From positions 124,001 through 188,000 of the forward strand of contig CBDAQA010000022.1 in NCBI GenBank assembly GCA_965198865.1: 64,000 nt of DNA, read 5' to 3'. Positions within the stretch are counted from its first letter, which is position 1. Each line of letters opens with the position of its first letter. The notes below the pieces were generated by a model, which was given only the letters and a program-made list of their open reading frames with translations, had not been told where the DNA came from and did not search any database. Shown here piece by piece: positions 18,164 through 26,701 of the stretch. The stretch comes from CBDAQA01 sp965198865 (GTDB lineage Bacteria; Planctomycetota; Phycisphaerae; Tepidisphaerales; Tepidisphaeraceae). Both the position numbers and the translations under genes were made by a program.

Positions 18164-19725
18164 AGCACGTGATCATCATCGGTGGCGGCGTCGGCGGCCT
18201 CGCCGCCGCCGTCCGCCTCGCGTCGGCCGGCGTGCTCGTCACGCTGCTGGAGAAGAACAGCCGCGTCGGCGGAAAGCTCAACCTGTGGGAGGTGCCGCAC
18301 CCCCGCCGGCCGGCCGACCGGCCGTTCCGCTTCGACACCGGCCCCAGCCTGCTCACGCTGCCCTTCGTGTTCGAGCAGCTGTTCGCCGGCGCCGGCGAGC
18401 GGTTGGCGGACCACCTCGACCTCGTCCGCCTCGATCCCATCGCGCGGTTCATCTGGCCCGACGGCGCGACGTTCGAGCTGCGCGATAGCGCAGAGGCCAC
18501 GCTCGCCGAGGTGGCCCGGTTCGCACCGGACGACGTCGAAGGCTGGCGCGCGTTCTACGCCGTTGGCCGCGACATCTGGGAGCGCACGGCCGACCTGTTC
18601 CTGTACCACTCGCCCGAGCAACTGCTGGCCGGCGACGGCAAGTTCGACCCGCGCCGCGGCCTGGCGATGCTGACCGTCCCCTTCCGCATCGGCATGTTCG
18701 CCCGCTTTAGCCGACGGGTGGATCGCCACGTGAAGAACCAGCGGCTGCGCGAGCTGCTCTACCAGTACGCCACCTACAGCGGGGCCAGCCCGTTCCGCGC
18801 GCCGGCCACGCTGGCCGTCATCCCGCACGCCGAGCAGCACTTCGGCGGCTGGTACCCCCGCGGCGGCATGTACCGCATCGCCGAGGCGCTCGGATCTCTC
18901 GCCCGCAAGCTCGGCGTCGACGTCCGCGTCAACGCCCCCGTCAACCGCGTGATCGTAGAGAACGCCACCGCTTGTGGGGTTGAGCTCGCCGACGGCACCG
19001 AGTTGCGCGCCGACGCCGTGATCGCCAACAGCGACGTCGTCCACACCTACCGCCACATGGTCCGGCCCGCGGATCGAAAGCGCCACGCCGACGCCAAGCT
19101 GGACAAGCTCGAGCCCGGCGGCAGCGGCATGGTCCTGCTCCTCGGCGTCGACGGCACCTACCCGCAACTCGCCCACCACACGAAGTTCATGCCGGCCGAC
19201 TACACGTCCGACCTGACCGCCATGTTCGAGACGCACACGACGCCCGCCGACCCGTGCATCTACGTCGCGGCCACCACGCGGACCGACCCCACCCAGGCCC
19301 CCGACGGCTGCGAGAACCTGTTCGTCCTCGCCAGCGCCCCCGCCCTCGACGGCCACACCGACTGGGCCTCCGCCGGCCCACGCTACCGCGATCAACTCGT
19401 CCACACGCTAGAGCGGAAATGGGGGTTGACCGACTTGTCGAGGCGCATCGTCGTCGAGCGGTCGTTCACGCCGGCCGATCTGGCGAGCGAGTACAACGCC
19501 AACGCCGGCAGCATCTATGGCATCGGTAGCAATAGCCGCCGCAGCGCCTTCCTGCGCCCGCCGAACCGCGACCGCGATGTGAGGGGCCTGTACTTCGCCG
19601 GCGGCGCCACCCACCCCGGCGGCGGCCTGCCGCTGGTCGCGCTGTCGGGCAAGATCGTCAGCGAACTGGTGCTGGGCGACATGGGATTGCCTGTGCCCGC
19701 GAGCGACGTGGCACCCCTGCAGTAA
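18160..19725 (+). CDS. Phytoene/dehydrosqualene desaturase-family FAD oxidoreductase (CrtI/CrtN type)
   Basis: A 521-residue CrtI-family enzyme. The N-terminal Rossmann dinucleotide motif is VIIIGGGVGGLAAAVRLASA, followed by LLEKNSRVGGK. The C-terminal FAD motif is LYFAGGATHPGGGLPLVALS. Such enzymes desaturate or oxidise carotenoid precursors. Nearby glycosyltransferase and acyltransferase genes suggest the late steps of a glycosylated, acylated carotenoid of the C30 type, where several CrtN/CrtP-like enzymes act. No synthase (CrtB/CrtM) is in the window, so the exact substrate is open. The stop codon forms the first bases of a REP-like palindrome. Confidence 0.88.
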   Translation: MKHVIIIGGGVGGLAAAVRLASAGVLVTLLEKNSRVGGKLNLWEVPHPRRPADRPFRFDTGPSLLTLPFVFEQLFAGAGERLADHLDLVRLDPIARFIWPDGATFELRDSAEATLAEVARFAPDDVEGWRAFYAVGRDIWERTADLFLYHSPEQLLAGDGKFDPRRGLAMLTVPFRIGMFARFSRRVDRHVKNQRLRELLYQYATYSGASPFRAPATLAVIPHAEQHFGGWYPRGGMYRIAEALGSLARKLGVDVRVNAPVNRVIVENATACGVELADGTELRADAVIANSDVVHTYRHMVRPADRKRHADAKLDKLEPGGSGMVLLLGVDGTYPQLAHHTKFMPADYTSDLTAMFETHTTPADPCIYVAATTRTDPTQAPDGCENLFVLASAPALDGHTDWASAGPRYRDQLVHTLERKWGLTDLSRRIVVERSFTPADLASEYNANAGSIYGIGSNSRRSAFLRPPNRDRDVRGLYFAGGATHPGGGLPLVALSGKIVSELVLGDMGLPVPASDVAPLQ

Positions 19726-19776
19726 AGCCGCGGATGTCATCCGCGGTCGACCGCCGATGACATCGGCGGCTTTACG
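19723..19776. repeat. REP-like double palindrome at convergent gene ends
   Basis: Two similar palindromes, TAAAGCCGCGGATGTCATCC and the inverse GATGACATCGGCGGCTTTA, face each other. The TAA of the desaturase is the first triplet. The TGA of the opposing glycosyltransferase lies in the GATGTCATC core, and the second palindrome encodes that protein's last residues. It probably acts as a bidirectional terminator. Confidence 0.75.
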
Positions 19777-21023
19777 GGTGCCAACGCCTCGATCATCACG
19801 CACGTCCGGTCGATCGAATCGTCGGTCGCTAGTCTCGCAGCGACAACCCCGCACGCGGCGGCCATCGCCGCGTCGCCCAGCACGCTTGCCAACGCCTTCG
19901 TGGCCGACCGGGCGGTGTAGCGCTTGGCGGGCACCGACGTGCCGACGCCCAGGCATCGGACACGGGCGGCGTTGTCGAACTGGTCGTGGGCGAACGGCGT
20001 GATCACCTGCGGGATGCCGGCGGCCAGCGACTGGGCGGTGGTGCCGATGCCGCCGTGGTGGACGACGGCGGCGCACCGCGGCAGCAGTCGGCTGAACGGG
20101 GCGTAAGGGACGTGCCGCACCGTTGGCGGCAGGTTTGTGGGAACGTGGTCGGCGTGCTTCGTCAACAGCAGGCCGCGGCAATTCAGCGTGGCGCAGGCGG
20201 CGACGCTGGCGGCGAAGAACCGGTGGCCGTGGTGCATGGCCGTGCCGGGGGTGAAGACGATCGGCGGCGGGCCGGCATTGAGGAAGGCGTCGAGGTCGGG
20301 GTCGACGGCCGCCGTGTCGGCCTCGTCGTAGCGGGGGAAGCCGGTGACGCGGGCCTGTCCGGGCCAGTCGGCCTGCGGGGGGCCGAACCAGTCGGGGAAC
20401 AGGCCGATCACGCGGTCGGGCGAGTTCCACCAGGTGCCCAGGATGCTGCTGGCCGGGCCGAGGCCGACCTCGGCACGCAGGGCGTTGATGGCCGGGGCGA
20501 GCATCCGGTCCAAAACGTACTTGTCGCCGCCGGCCCAGATCGACCGCTTCACGCGCAGCGGCAGCCACCGAGGCATGAACAGGCCTGGAAGGACCGGCGG
20601 GGCGATCGAACTGCGAAACAGCGACGGGGCGAGATGGACGGTCACCATCGGGAACCCGAGCTGGTCCTGGGCGATGCGGGCGCCCCAGCCCAAGCTGGAG
20701 GCGACGACCACGGTTGGCCCGATGGCTTCGTTCACGGCGGCGACGACCGCCTCGTACGTCCGTCGGAGGCCGCCGAGCACGAGGCTGAACACGGCCTTGT
20801 GCCCGCGGTGCTTGTGCCAGACGTCGGGGTTGCTCAGCGCATCGCCGAACTCGTCGGCCGTCCCCAACGGAACGACGTCGAGCCCCGCGCGGACGGCCGA
20901 CCCGCCGAAGTACGGATTGGTGATGAAGACGACCTTGTGCCCGCGCCGGTGCAGGGCCAGTGCGAGCCCGATGAACGGGTGCACATCGCCGGACGAGCCA
21001 ATCGTGAGGACGACGATGGTCAT
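19737..21023 (-). CDS. GT1-family glycosyltransferase (UGT/zeaxanthin-glucosyltransferase-like)
   Basis: A 428-residue GT-B fold glycosyltransferase. The N-terminus VVLTIGSSGDVHPFIGLALA and C-terminal nucleotide-sugar site HHGGIGTTAQSLAAGIPQ with PFAHDQFDNA are typical of GT1 enzymes acting on sterols, carotenoids or macrolides. ATG 21023 is the family start; a longer frame to 21107 is made of the inverted-repeat cassette upstream. With the desaturase on one side and an acyltransferase beyond, carotenoid glycosylation is the best guess. The last dozen residues (PPMSSAVDRG) are encoded by the REP palindrome and are unlikely to be conserved. Confidence 0.85.
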   Translation of the reverse strand: MTIVVLTIGSSGDVHPFIGLALALHRRGHKVVFITNPYFGGSAVRAGLDVVPLGTADEFGDALSNPDVWHKHRGHKAVFSLVLGGLRRTYEAVVAAVNEAIGPTVVVASSLGWGARIAQDQLGFPMVTVHLAPSLFRSSIAPPVLPGLFMPRWLPLRVKRSIWAGGDKYVLDRMLAPAINALRAEVGLGPASSILGTWWNSPDRVIGLFPDWFGPPQADWPGQARVTGFPRYDEADTAAVDPDLDAFLNAGPPPIVFTPGTAMHHGHRFFAASVAACATLNCRGLLLTKHADHVPTNLPPTVRHVPYAPFSRLLPRCAAVVHHGGIGTTAQSLAAGIPQVITPFAHDQFDNAARVRCLGVGTSVPAKRYTARSATKALASVLGDAAMAAACGVVAARLATDDSIDRTCVMIEALAPVKPPMSSAVDRG

Positions 21024-21029
21024 GGAAGC

Positions 21030-21112
21030 GAGTGCAGCGTGATGAGCGCAGAATGGGTGTGCGACGCTCAGATCTTCACTCCGCACTCCGCACTCATCAT
21101 TCTGCATTTACG
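21030..21112. repeat. Intergenic inverted-repeat cassette, GTGCAGAATGATGAG family, copy 1
   Basis: The left arm AGTGCAGCGTGATGAGCGCA plus GAATGGG and right arm CTCCGCACTCATCATTCTGC are complementary around a loop. It lies between the PAQR gene and the glycosyltransferase gene, both on the minus strand. A second copy is at 29007-29090. Confidence 0.7.
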
Positions 21113-21770
21113 CCCTGCCCACCGGCACCACGTACAGCAGCACGGCGAGGAAGTGGCACGCCGAGCCGGCGAGGACGAACAGGTGCCAGATGGCGTGGTT
21201 GAACGGCAGGTGGTCCCAGACGAAGAAGGCGACGCCGGCCGTGTAGGCCAGCCCGCCGCCGATCAGCCAGCCGAGGCCGCCGGCGGGCAGGGCGATCCAC
21301 AGCGGCTTCACGGCGATCAGCGCGATCCACCCCATTGCGACGTAGAGCAAGGTGCTCAGCAGCTCGTAGCGATCGACGTAGAACGACTTGATGACGACGC
21401 CGACCACGGCCAGCCCCCAGGTGATGCCGAACAGGCTCCAGCCCCACTCGCCGCGCATGGCGCACAGCGCGACCGGCGTGTAGGTGCCGGCGATCAGCAG
21501 GTAGATGCTGGAGTGGTCGAGGATCCGCAACACCCGCTTGGCGCGGGCCGGCCGCACCAGGTGGTAGGCGGTGCTGGCGACGTACATGAAGACGAGCGTC
21601 GCGCCGTAGACGCTGACCGACACGACGCGGCGGGCGTCGCCCCCGCCGACGGCGAGGACGACCATCAGCGTCAGCGCCGCCACCGCCAGCAGCCCGCCGA
21701 CCGCGTGGGTGATGCTGCTGGCGACCTCCTCGGCGGTCGTCTCCAGGTGAACCGGTTTTGACGGGGTCAT
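21108..21770 (-). CDS. PAQR/hemolysin III-family membrane protein (YqfA/TrhA type)
   Basis: A 220-residue seven-helix integral membrane protein. Family motifs are ASTAYHLV, LDHSSIYLLIAGTYTP and the C-terminal HAIWHLFVLAGSACHF, whose His and Asp residues form the metal site in PAQR proteins. Bacterial members affect membrane energetics and fluidity; a lytic role is doubtful. Its ATG (21768-21770) overlaps the longest possible start of the divergent acyltransferase, so the two share a promoter region. Confidence 0.88.
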   Translation of the reverse strand: MTPSKPVHLETTAEEVASSITHAVGGLLAVAALTLMVVLAVGGGDARRVVSVSVYGATLVFMYVASTAYHLVRPARAKRVLRILDHSSIYLLIAGTYTPVALCAMRGEWGWSLFGITWGLAVVGVVIKSFYVDRYELLSTLLYVAMGWIALIAVKPLWIALPAGGLGWLIGGGLAYTAGVAFFVWDHLPFNHAIWHLFVLAGSACHFLAVLLYVVPVGRA

Positions 21771-22518
21771 GCGGGCCTCAATTGGGGCGGATGTACATCC
21801 CGGGCGTCACCGTACCATAGCCGGCCGCGTGTTACCCGCCATCCCAAACCGGTTCGTCCAACGGTGGTTCGACTGGTACTGCGGCCGCGCGCTGCGTCGG
21901 CACTTCCACGGTGTCCACATGTATGGCGAGGTCCCGTTCGACCGCGGCCGGCCGACGCTGTACGTCGCGAACCACGTCGGCTTTTGGGACCCGATCGTCA
22001 TCCATCACCTGATCCGCGCGGAACGGCCGCAGCCGGCGTACGCGATGGCGGAGTTGGAGCAGGTGCGGAAGCACCCGTTCTTCCGGCGGGTCGGTGCGTT
22101 CAGCGTCGACCGGGCCAGCCCGCGCGACGGCCTGCGGGCCGTGCGCTACGCGGCCGAACTGCTGCGACGGCCCAACGCCGTGCTGATCTTCCCGCAGGGC
22201 GGCGCCCGGCCGGCCGACGAACGGCCGCTGCGGTTCGAGGGGGGCGTGGAACGCATCCTCACGATGGCGCCGACGGCGACCGTGGTGGTCGTCGCACTGC
22301 AATACGAGTTCTGGACCGATCAACGGCCGGAACTGTTGGTCGACCTATCGGCGGGGACGTCTCGAACGACCGATGGCTTACGGCAGCAGTTGACAGATCG
22401 TCTGGACGCGCTGGCGATGGCGGGGCGGACGCACGCGCCGGGCGATCGGATGCTCGTGCGGGGCCGACCGTCGATCAGCGAGTGGGCACAACGGTTGCCG
22501 CGGTGGACGCGTCGTTGA
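21769..22518 (+). CDS. 1-acyl-glycerol-3-phosphate acyltransferase-like protein (PlsC superfamily)
   Basis: Up to 249 residues; the more likely start is GTG 21829 (VLPAIPNRFVQRW), because the first 20 residues of the long form cross a GGATGTACATCC palindrome. The acyltransferase box NHVGFWD (NHx4D) and later GAFSVDR are clear. The usual EGTR block is degenerate (IFPQGGARP). There is no long N-terminal membrane helix. It could acylate lysophosphatidate or a glycosylated carotenoid, as the staphyloxanthin-type acyltransferases do; the neighbouring carotenoid genes favour the latter. Confidence 0.82.
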   Translation: MRASIGADVHPGRHRTIAGRVLPAIPNRFVQRWFDWYCGRALRRHFHGVHMYGEVPFDRGRPTLYVANHVGFWDPIVIHHLIRAERPQPAYAMAELEQVRKHPFFRRVGAFSVDRASPRDGLRAVRYAAELLRRPNAVLIFPQGGARPADERPLRFEGGVERILTMAPTATVVVVALQYEFWTDQRPELLVDLSAGTSRTTDGLRQQLTDRLDALAMAGRTHAPGDRMLVRGRPSISEWAQRLPRWTRR

Positions 22519-22546
22519 ACAGAGCCCAGCGGCTCCGTTGCTGTAG

Positions 22547-23446
22547 TCACTGCGCATCGTGCAGGCGCAGGTACTTGAGGCCGCTCGTGGCGGCGGCGGT
22601 GCGGTCGGGCAGGTCGGTGGGGTCGAGCGTGAGCCAGCCGTGGTAGTCGGTGCCGTCGAGGTTGGCGAGCAGGTGGTCCCACGCGGTGTCGCCGCGACCG
22701 ATGACGGCGGGCTTGGTGCGGCGGTCGGCCCCTTTGACGGCGTCGTGGGCGCGGACGTGGCGCAAATGCGGGCCGAGCCGGCTGAAGGTCTCGTCGGCGT
22801 CCCACGCGTCGCGCAACACGCCGGCGGGGTCGAGGTCGACGCCGAACCAGGGGCAGCGGACCGAGGTTAGCGTCCGCTCCAGGGCGGCCAGGGAGGAGAG
22901 CTCGCTGCGCAGGGCGACGATCACGCTGCGCCGGTCGGCGCGGGCGCCAAGCTCGGCGAGCCCGTTGTCGACGGCTGCTGCGAACGCGGCGTCCAACGGC
23001 GGCGGGGGGGCGACCGGCTCGGCGGGCGGGGCGAACGACGGCAGCAGGATTAGGCCGGCCTGCGCGGGGGTGATCGTAGGCTTGGGCGCGACGTCGCCCG
23101 GCGGTTCGGGCAGGGGGCCGATCTCGGCGACGACCAGCGGGGCGCCAAGGTCGGCGGCGGCGTCGAGCACCTTGTCGAACTGCGACAGGAGCCGGTCGAC
23201 GTCGGCGCCGGGGCCGAACCCCTTGATGCCGACGTCGACGCGGAGGCCCACCAGCTGGCGGTCCTGGGCGGAGAGGACGTGGCGGAACTCGCGGCGGCCG
23301 GTGCCGGACAGGTCGGCGATGGTCAGCGCGGGGCCGAAGGCGTCGAACAGCAAGCCGTCGAACCCGATCTGGCGGGCGGCGGTGACGGCCTGGCGGGGAT
23401 CGGCGGACAGGGCAGAGGCGACGACGGCGTAGCGGCGAGCGGGCAT
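22547..23446 (-). CDS. Sugar phosphate isomerase/epimerase-like TIM-barrel protein
   Basis: A 299-residue protein resembling the xylose-isomerase-like/AP-endonuclease-2 TIM barrel family, with barrel strand patterns QIGFDGLLFDAF, PLVVAEIGPLP, FGVDLDPAGVL, LRHVRAHDAV and DYHGWLTLDPTD. The usual metal ligands (Glu, Asp/His, Glu) are partly replaced (for example a final Asp instead of Glu), so activity is uncertain. ATG 23446 is used. A Pro-rich loop (FAPPAEPVAPPPPL) interrupts the barrel. Its neighbour on the same strand is a broken Gfo/Idh gene, another frequent partner in sugar catabolism. Confidence 0.72.
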   Translation of the reverse strand: MPARRYAVVASALSADPRQAVTAARQIGFDGLLFDAFGPALTIADLSGTGRREFRHVLSAQDRQLVGLRVDVGIKGFGPGADVDRLLSQFDKVLDAAADLGAPLVVAEIGPLPEPPGDVAPKPTITPAQAGLILLPSFAPPAEPVAPPPPLDAAFAAAVDNGLAELGARADRRSVIVALRSELSSLAALERTLTSVRCPWFGVDLDPAGVLRDAWDADETFSRLGPHLRHVRAHDAVKGADRRTKPAVIGRGDTAWDHLLANLDGTDYHGWLTLDPTDLPDRTAAATSGLKYLRLHDAQ

Positions 23447-23761
23447 GGGGACAGTGTACGGGCCGGGCGAACGTTCAAAGTCCAATGCCGACTTTGAACG
23501 TCAGACCACGCGGGGCGGTCACGCGTGTTTTCCAAGACGGGCAACGCGCTTCCTTCGATCCAAGCGTCAGATGGCCGTGGGAAATGAGCATGAAGCGAGC
23601 CAGCACTTGAACTGTGGGATTAGTTGAGTCAACAAGTACATTGGAAATCATGTAAGTCATTTTCTGGAATAACTTTACGTTGTCTCCAGTAACCGGTCTG
23701 GTCGCGAACCGTCCCATTTCGTCCCGTTTCGTCTCACGGTCCTTGACCGGCGGGCGGCCGA
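23447..23761. other. Gene-free region with hairpin and AT-rich patch
   Basis: This 315-base stretch holds a perfect 12-base-pair hairpin (ACGTTCAAAGTC at 23471-23482, complement at 23490-23501, 7-base loop). It also has a clearly AT-richer stretch at about 23600-23690 and pyrimidine-rich word-like sequence near 23715-23745 (CCCATTTCGTCCCGTTTCG). No gene is visible. It may be a decayed insertion or an operon promoter. Confidence 0.5.
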
Positions 23762-24199
23762 TCACAACGCGTCGGGTACCGATTCGACCTTGAAGATGGT
23801 GCCGGCCTTGGCGAAGGCGTCGACGGCGGCCATGGGGGCTGAGAGGAGCACGCCGTAGTTGTAGGCGAAACCGCCGGAGCGGGCGGGGACCTGCCGCCAG
23901 GTGTTGCGGGTCATGGCGAGCCAGTCCTGGCTGATCCAGCCGTCGGCGGCCCGGATGGTGCGCTTGCATCTGGCGAGGGCGAGCGGGGCGTGGACCGTGT
24001 GCGGGGTGACGATGACGACGCCGTCCAGCTGTGCTGGCGGGGCGGCGAGCAACGCTTCCAGCGTGGGATAGGTCTGGGCGTCGGCGTGCGAGCGCAGCGG
24101 GTCGACGGCGGCGTCGGCGCGGACGTGGCCGGAGCGCAGAAGTTCCTGGACGTCCCAGTGGGCCATCAGGCCGCAGCCGATGAAGGCGAAGTTGAACAT
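23762..24199 (-). pseudogene. Truncated Gfo/Idh/MocA-family oxidoreductase (internal deletion)
   Basis: 145 codons. The start is a good Gfo/Idh N-terminus (FNFAFIGCGLMAHWD, then DGVVIVTPHTVHAPLALA, the NAD-binding half). It then jumps directly to GWISQDWLAMTRNTWRQVPA and GGFAYNYGVLLSAPMAAVDA, which resemble the middle of the second domain, and stops. The EKP catalytic block and most of the C-terminal half are missing; intact members have about 330-400 residues. I read this as a decayed gene with an internal deletion and 3' loss. It overlaps the end of the upstream lipase gene by 34 bases. Confidence 0.65.
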
Positions 24200-24978
24200 G
24201 GTCGTGAGGGGGACGCGAGGTCGGCGGTGACGCGGTCCAGCAGGCGGAGCCAGTAGGGGATGATGCTGCCGGTGGGGTCGGGCGACAGGTCAGGCATCCA
24301 GCGGCGGTTGATCGTGTGCCAGTGATCGGCGGGCCAGACGCCCAGGTGCGTGCCCCAGGTGGAGCTGCGCACGGAGACCAGGCCGTCGTTGTCGCCCTCG
24401 GCGGCGCGGATGACGGCGTGGCTGTGCAGCGCGAACGGGGCGACCTTCGTCCACGGGCGGGCGGCGCTGACCGAGAAGTAGGCGACGCCGGGGGCGTTGG
24501 GCACCTCGGCGTTGAACGCGGCACAGCGAGCGGTGGTTAAATCAGGGACTGCTCCGATGTCGAGCCGGAGCAGGTTCAACATCCGGCCGATGCCGAGCCG
24601 GTTCACCAGGTTGCGCAGGGCCCAGTCGGCGAATGGGCTGCCGCGGTGGGGCGTGGTGACCGTGACGACCGCGGCGACGTGCTCGGCCAAGCCGAGCTTC
24701 GACACGGCGTAGCGGGCGTCCAGCCCGCCCATGCTATGGGCGAACAACAGCACCTTCTGGCCCGGCCGGCCGAGCGTCGACAGTTGCCGGAGGACGCTCT
24801 CCTTCAACTGGCGGGCCCGGCTGACGACGGAACTGCAGGGGTGGACCCAAGGAATGATGAGCGGGTGACCTCGGTCGGCGATCGCCCGGTCGATGCCGCG
24901 GAAGTACCGCAGCGTGACTGGCCCCAGCGCGATGTCGCCAGTGCCGAACAGGCCGTGGTGGAGGACGACGGGGAGCAT
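24166..24978 (-). CDS. Alpha/beta-hydrolase, triacylglycerol-lipase-like
   Basis: A 270-residue lipase-type hydrolase. Signature elements in order are the oxyanion block LPVVLHHGLFG near the N-terminus, the nucleophile elbow FAHSMGGLDARY (Ser), TVTTPHRGSPFADWAL, a probable acid in EGDNDGLVSV and the His in PADHWHTIN. The order matches bacterial family I lipases. There is no signal peptide from ATG 24978, so it is cytoplasmic or uses another start. The C-terminus (SPSRPCSTSPSSAAA) is low-complexity and overlaps the broken oxidoreductase gene. Confidence 0.82.
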   Translation of the reverse strand: MLPVVLHHGLFGTGDIALGPVTLRYFRGIDRAIADRGHPLIIPWVHPCSSVVSRARQLKESVLRQLSTLGRPGQKVLLFAHSMGGLDARYAVSKLGLAEHVAAVVTVTTPHRGSPFADWALRNLVNRLGIGRMLNLLRLDIGAVPDLTTARCAAFNAEVPNAPGVAYFSVSAARPWTKVAPFALHSHAVIRAAEGDNDGLVSVRSSTWGTHLGVWPADHWHTINRRWMPDLSPDPTGSIIPYWLRLLDRVTADLASPSRPCSTSPSSAAA

Positions 24979-24988
24979 CGGTGCGATT

Positions 24989-25552
24989 TTAGGCGGGCAC
25001 CATGGGAAATCCGCCTGTCGGCGGTTGAACTTGAAGGCGGAGCAGGTCTCGAAGGTCGTCAATGTCCTTGGCCTCCGAGAGGCCGCGGCCCGGCAGGATT
25101 AGCCAGTCGCGAGGAGTGCCGCTGCGATGCAGGAAGAAGCGGTCGCCCTCCTCAACAATGCGGTCAAGTGAGTCCCACCTTTCAAACTGCGACTCGCGAC
25201 CATCTCGGCCGTGGTGGACGCCTTGGTCGTCCAAGGTCGCACTCATTGGTAAAAACCATTTTTCTATCTTTCGAAGCTTGTGGCGGCGGCCCTCGGTCAC
25301 CACGATTGCGAGGACGAATGTGCCCACGAAGACGCCTGTCACTACCATGGTCGCGACCACGCGAGCCGTCAGGGGCGGGTGGTCATGCACATAGACGGCC
25401 AGCGTTCCGATCGCGGCGAGCGGCGTCAGGAAGTTGACCACCCGGATGAAAAGCACCTCGCGAGGCCTTTGCCTGGCGATCCAGCGCGGCCGCGCACGCA
25501 TCTCGATCAGAGCCAGGTAATCGTCAGCGGTGTAGGTGAATTCCAGTTTCAC
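24989..25552 (-). CDS. Membrane protein with YcxB-like C-terminal domain
   Basis: A 187-residue protein starting at GTG 25552. It has two membrane helices (about residues 34-53 and 63-87) and a C-terminal soluble part whose order (SQFERWDSLDRIVEEGDRFF, then DWLILPGRGLSEAKDIDDL) fits the YcxB-like domain pattern of tryptophan-start, E-x-F and I-P-x-R/G. Function in this family is unknown. It ends 10 bases upstream of the lipase start, so the two may be co-transcribed. Confidence 0.65.
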   Translation of the reverse strand: MKLEFTYTADDYLALIEMRARPRWIARQRPREVLFIRVVNFLTPLAAIGTLAVYVHDHPPLTARVVATMVVTGVFVGTFVLAIVVTEGRRHKLRKIEKWFLPMSATLDDQGVHHGRDGRESQFERWDSLDRIVEEGDRFFLHRSGTPRDWLILPGRGLSEAKDIDDLRDLLRLQVQPPTGGFPMVPA

Positions 25553-25571
25553 GGCCCACCCTGTCTCGCGG

Positions 25572-26465
25572 TCAGTTCTTCTTCCCGCCCAGCACGCCGT
25601 TCAGCAGGTCGCCGGCGCCGCCGGGGAGCTTCTTGATCTGGTCCTGAACCTGCTCGCCGACCTTATCCTTGAAGTCGCCCTCGAGCAGCCCAGAGGGGAT
25701 CGGCAGGTTGGCCTTCTTGGCGGCGTCGGAGGCGACGGCCTGCAGGACGGCGGCGACGATGTCCTTGACCTCGACGCCCTGTCCCTTGCCGTCGGCGTTG
25801 CCGAGGTTCGCCAGGTTGATGTCGGGCAGGGTGACGGTCATCGGCTTGAGGGTGCCGCCGGCCTTCTTCTCGGCGACGGCCGACGCCTGCTTGCCGAGGT
25901 CCCCGAGCCCGCCCAGGGCGCTGGAGACGGCACCGCCGGCGAGCCCCCCGGCGTCGGGGATCACGTCGACGGTCGAGCCGGCGATGGTCAGCTTGTCGAT
26001 GATCAGTTTGGTCGGGGTGGTGGTGGACTTGTCAGTGCTCGGCGTCGGGCTGGGCTTGCCGGCCGAGGGCAGGCCGTCCATCAGCGCCTTCACGTTCACG
26101 GTCATCGCCTTCTGCTCGATCACCAGGTGCGTGCCGTTCAGGGTGATGTTGGTGACGTGGAGCGGCTTGTCCATCAGGTGGGTGATGCCGGTGGTCGCCA
26201 CGGATAGGCTGCTCACCTCGAGGATGTGCGGGGCGGCGGTGAAGCCGGCCGGGTTGGCGACGTCGAACCCCTTGAGGCCGATGCTGCCGCTGAACAGGCC
26301 GAGCGAGGCGCTGTCCAACGTGGTGGGCACGTTTAGCTGGGCGGTGCCCTCGCTCTGGACCACTTTCTTGACGGCGTAGTTGATGCCCAAGTAGGCGGCC
26401 ACGACGGCCCCGATCACGACGACGACGATCAGGATGACGAGATACTTGAGCAGCTTGAAAATCAC
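25572..26465 (-). CDS. AsmA-like single-pass membrane protein, hypothetical
   Basis: A 297-residue protein. GTG 26465 has GGAG just upstream and gives an N-terminal anchor (LLKYLVILIVVVVIGAVVAAY). The extracytoplasmic part has the beta-repeat style of AsmA/DUF748 proteins (SLGLFSGSIGLKGFDVANP, LHVTNITLNGTHLVIEQK, KLIIDKLTIAGSTVDV). It ends in a helical, glycine-rich tail. AsmA-like proteins act in outer-membrane or lipid homeostasis; here that is inference. It lies 19 bases before the YcxB-like gene on the same strand. Confidence 0.7.
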   Translation of the reverse strand: MIFKLLKYLVILIVVVVIGAVVAAYLGINYAVKKVVQSEGTAQLNVPTTLDSASLGLFSGSIGLKGFDVANPAGFTAAPHILEVSSLSVATTGITHLMDKPLHVTNITLNGTHLVIEQKAMTVNVKALMDGLPSAGKPSPTPSTDKSTTTPTKLIIDKLTIAGSTVDVIPDAGGLAGGAVSSALGGLGDLGKQASAVAEKKAGGTLKPMTVTLPDINLANLGNADGKGQGVEVKDIVAAVLQAVASDAAKKANLPIPSGLLEGDFKDKVGEQVQDQIKKLPGGAGDLLNGVLGGKKN

Positions 26466-26701
26466 GGGGACTCCTTCGGGGTATTGCTGGGCACGGAGCA
26501 TAGCACGGCGGCGGACGGCGAGCGACGGGGATTCGCCCTACCTTGCGGTCGATCGGTAAACGCCGACCGTGAGTTCGGCTGTCCGGCGTGGCGAGATGGG
26601 AAGAACTGCGCAATGGTGCCGGCCCGGTTTGACAGTCGCCGGTGGCCGTGCCACCATCGCCGTCCCTAAGCCCCGACAAACCCTGCTAGGAGCCCGTGGC
26701 C

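Noticed and set aside
17755..19404. Minus-strand frame opposite the desaturase
   Set aside because: Low-complexity Gly/Val/Arg product without recognisable fold; the desaturase on the other strand is certain.
24646..25437. Plus-strand frame overlapping the lipase and YcxB-like genes
   Set aside because: Arg/Gly-rich shadow; both minus-strand genes have better protein features.
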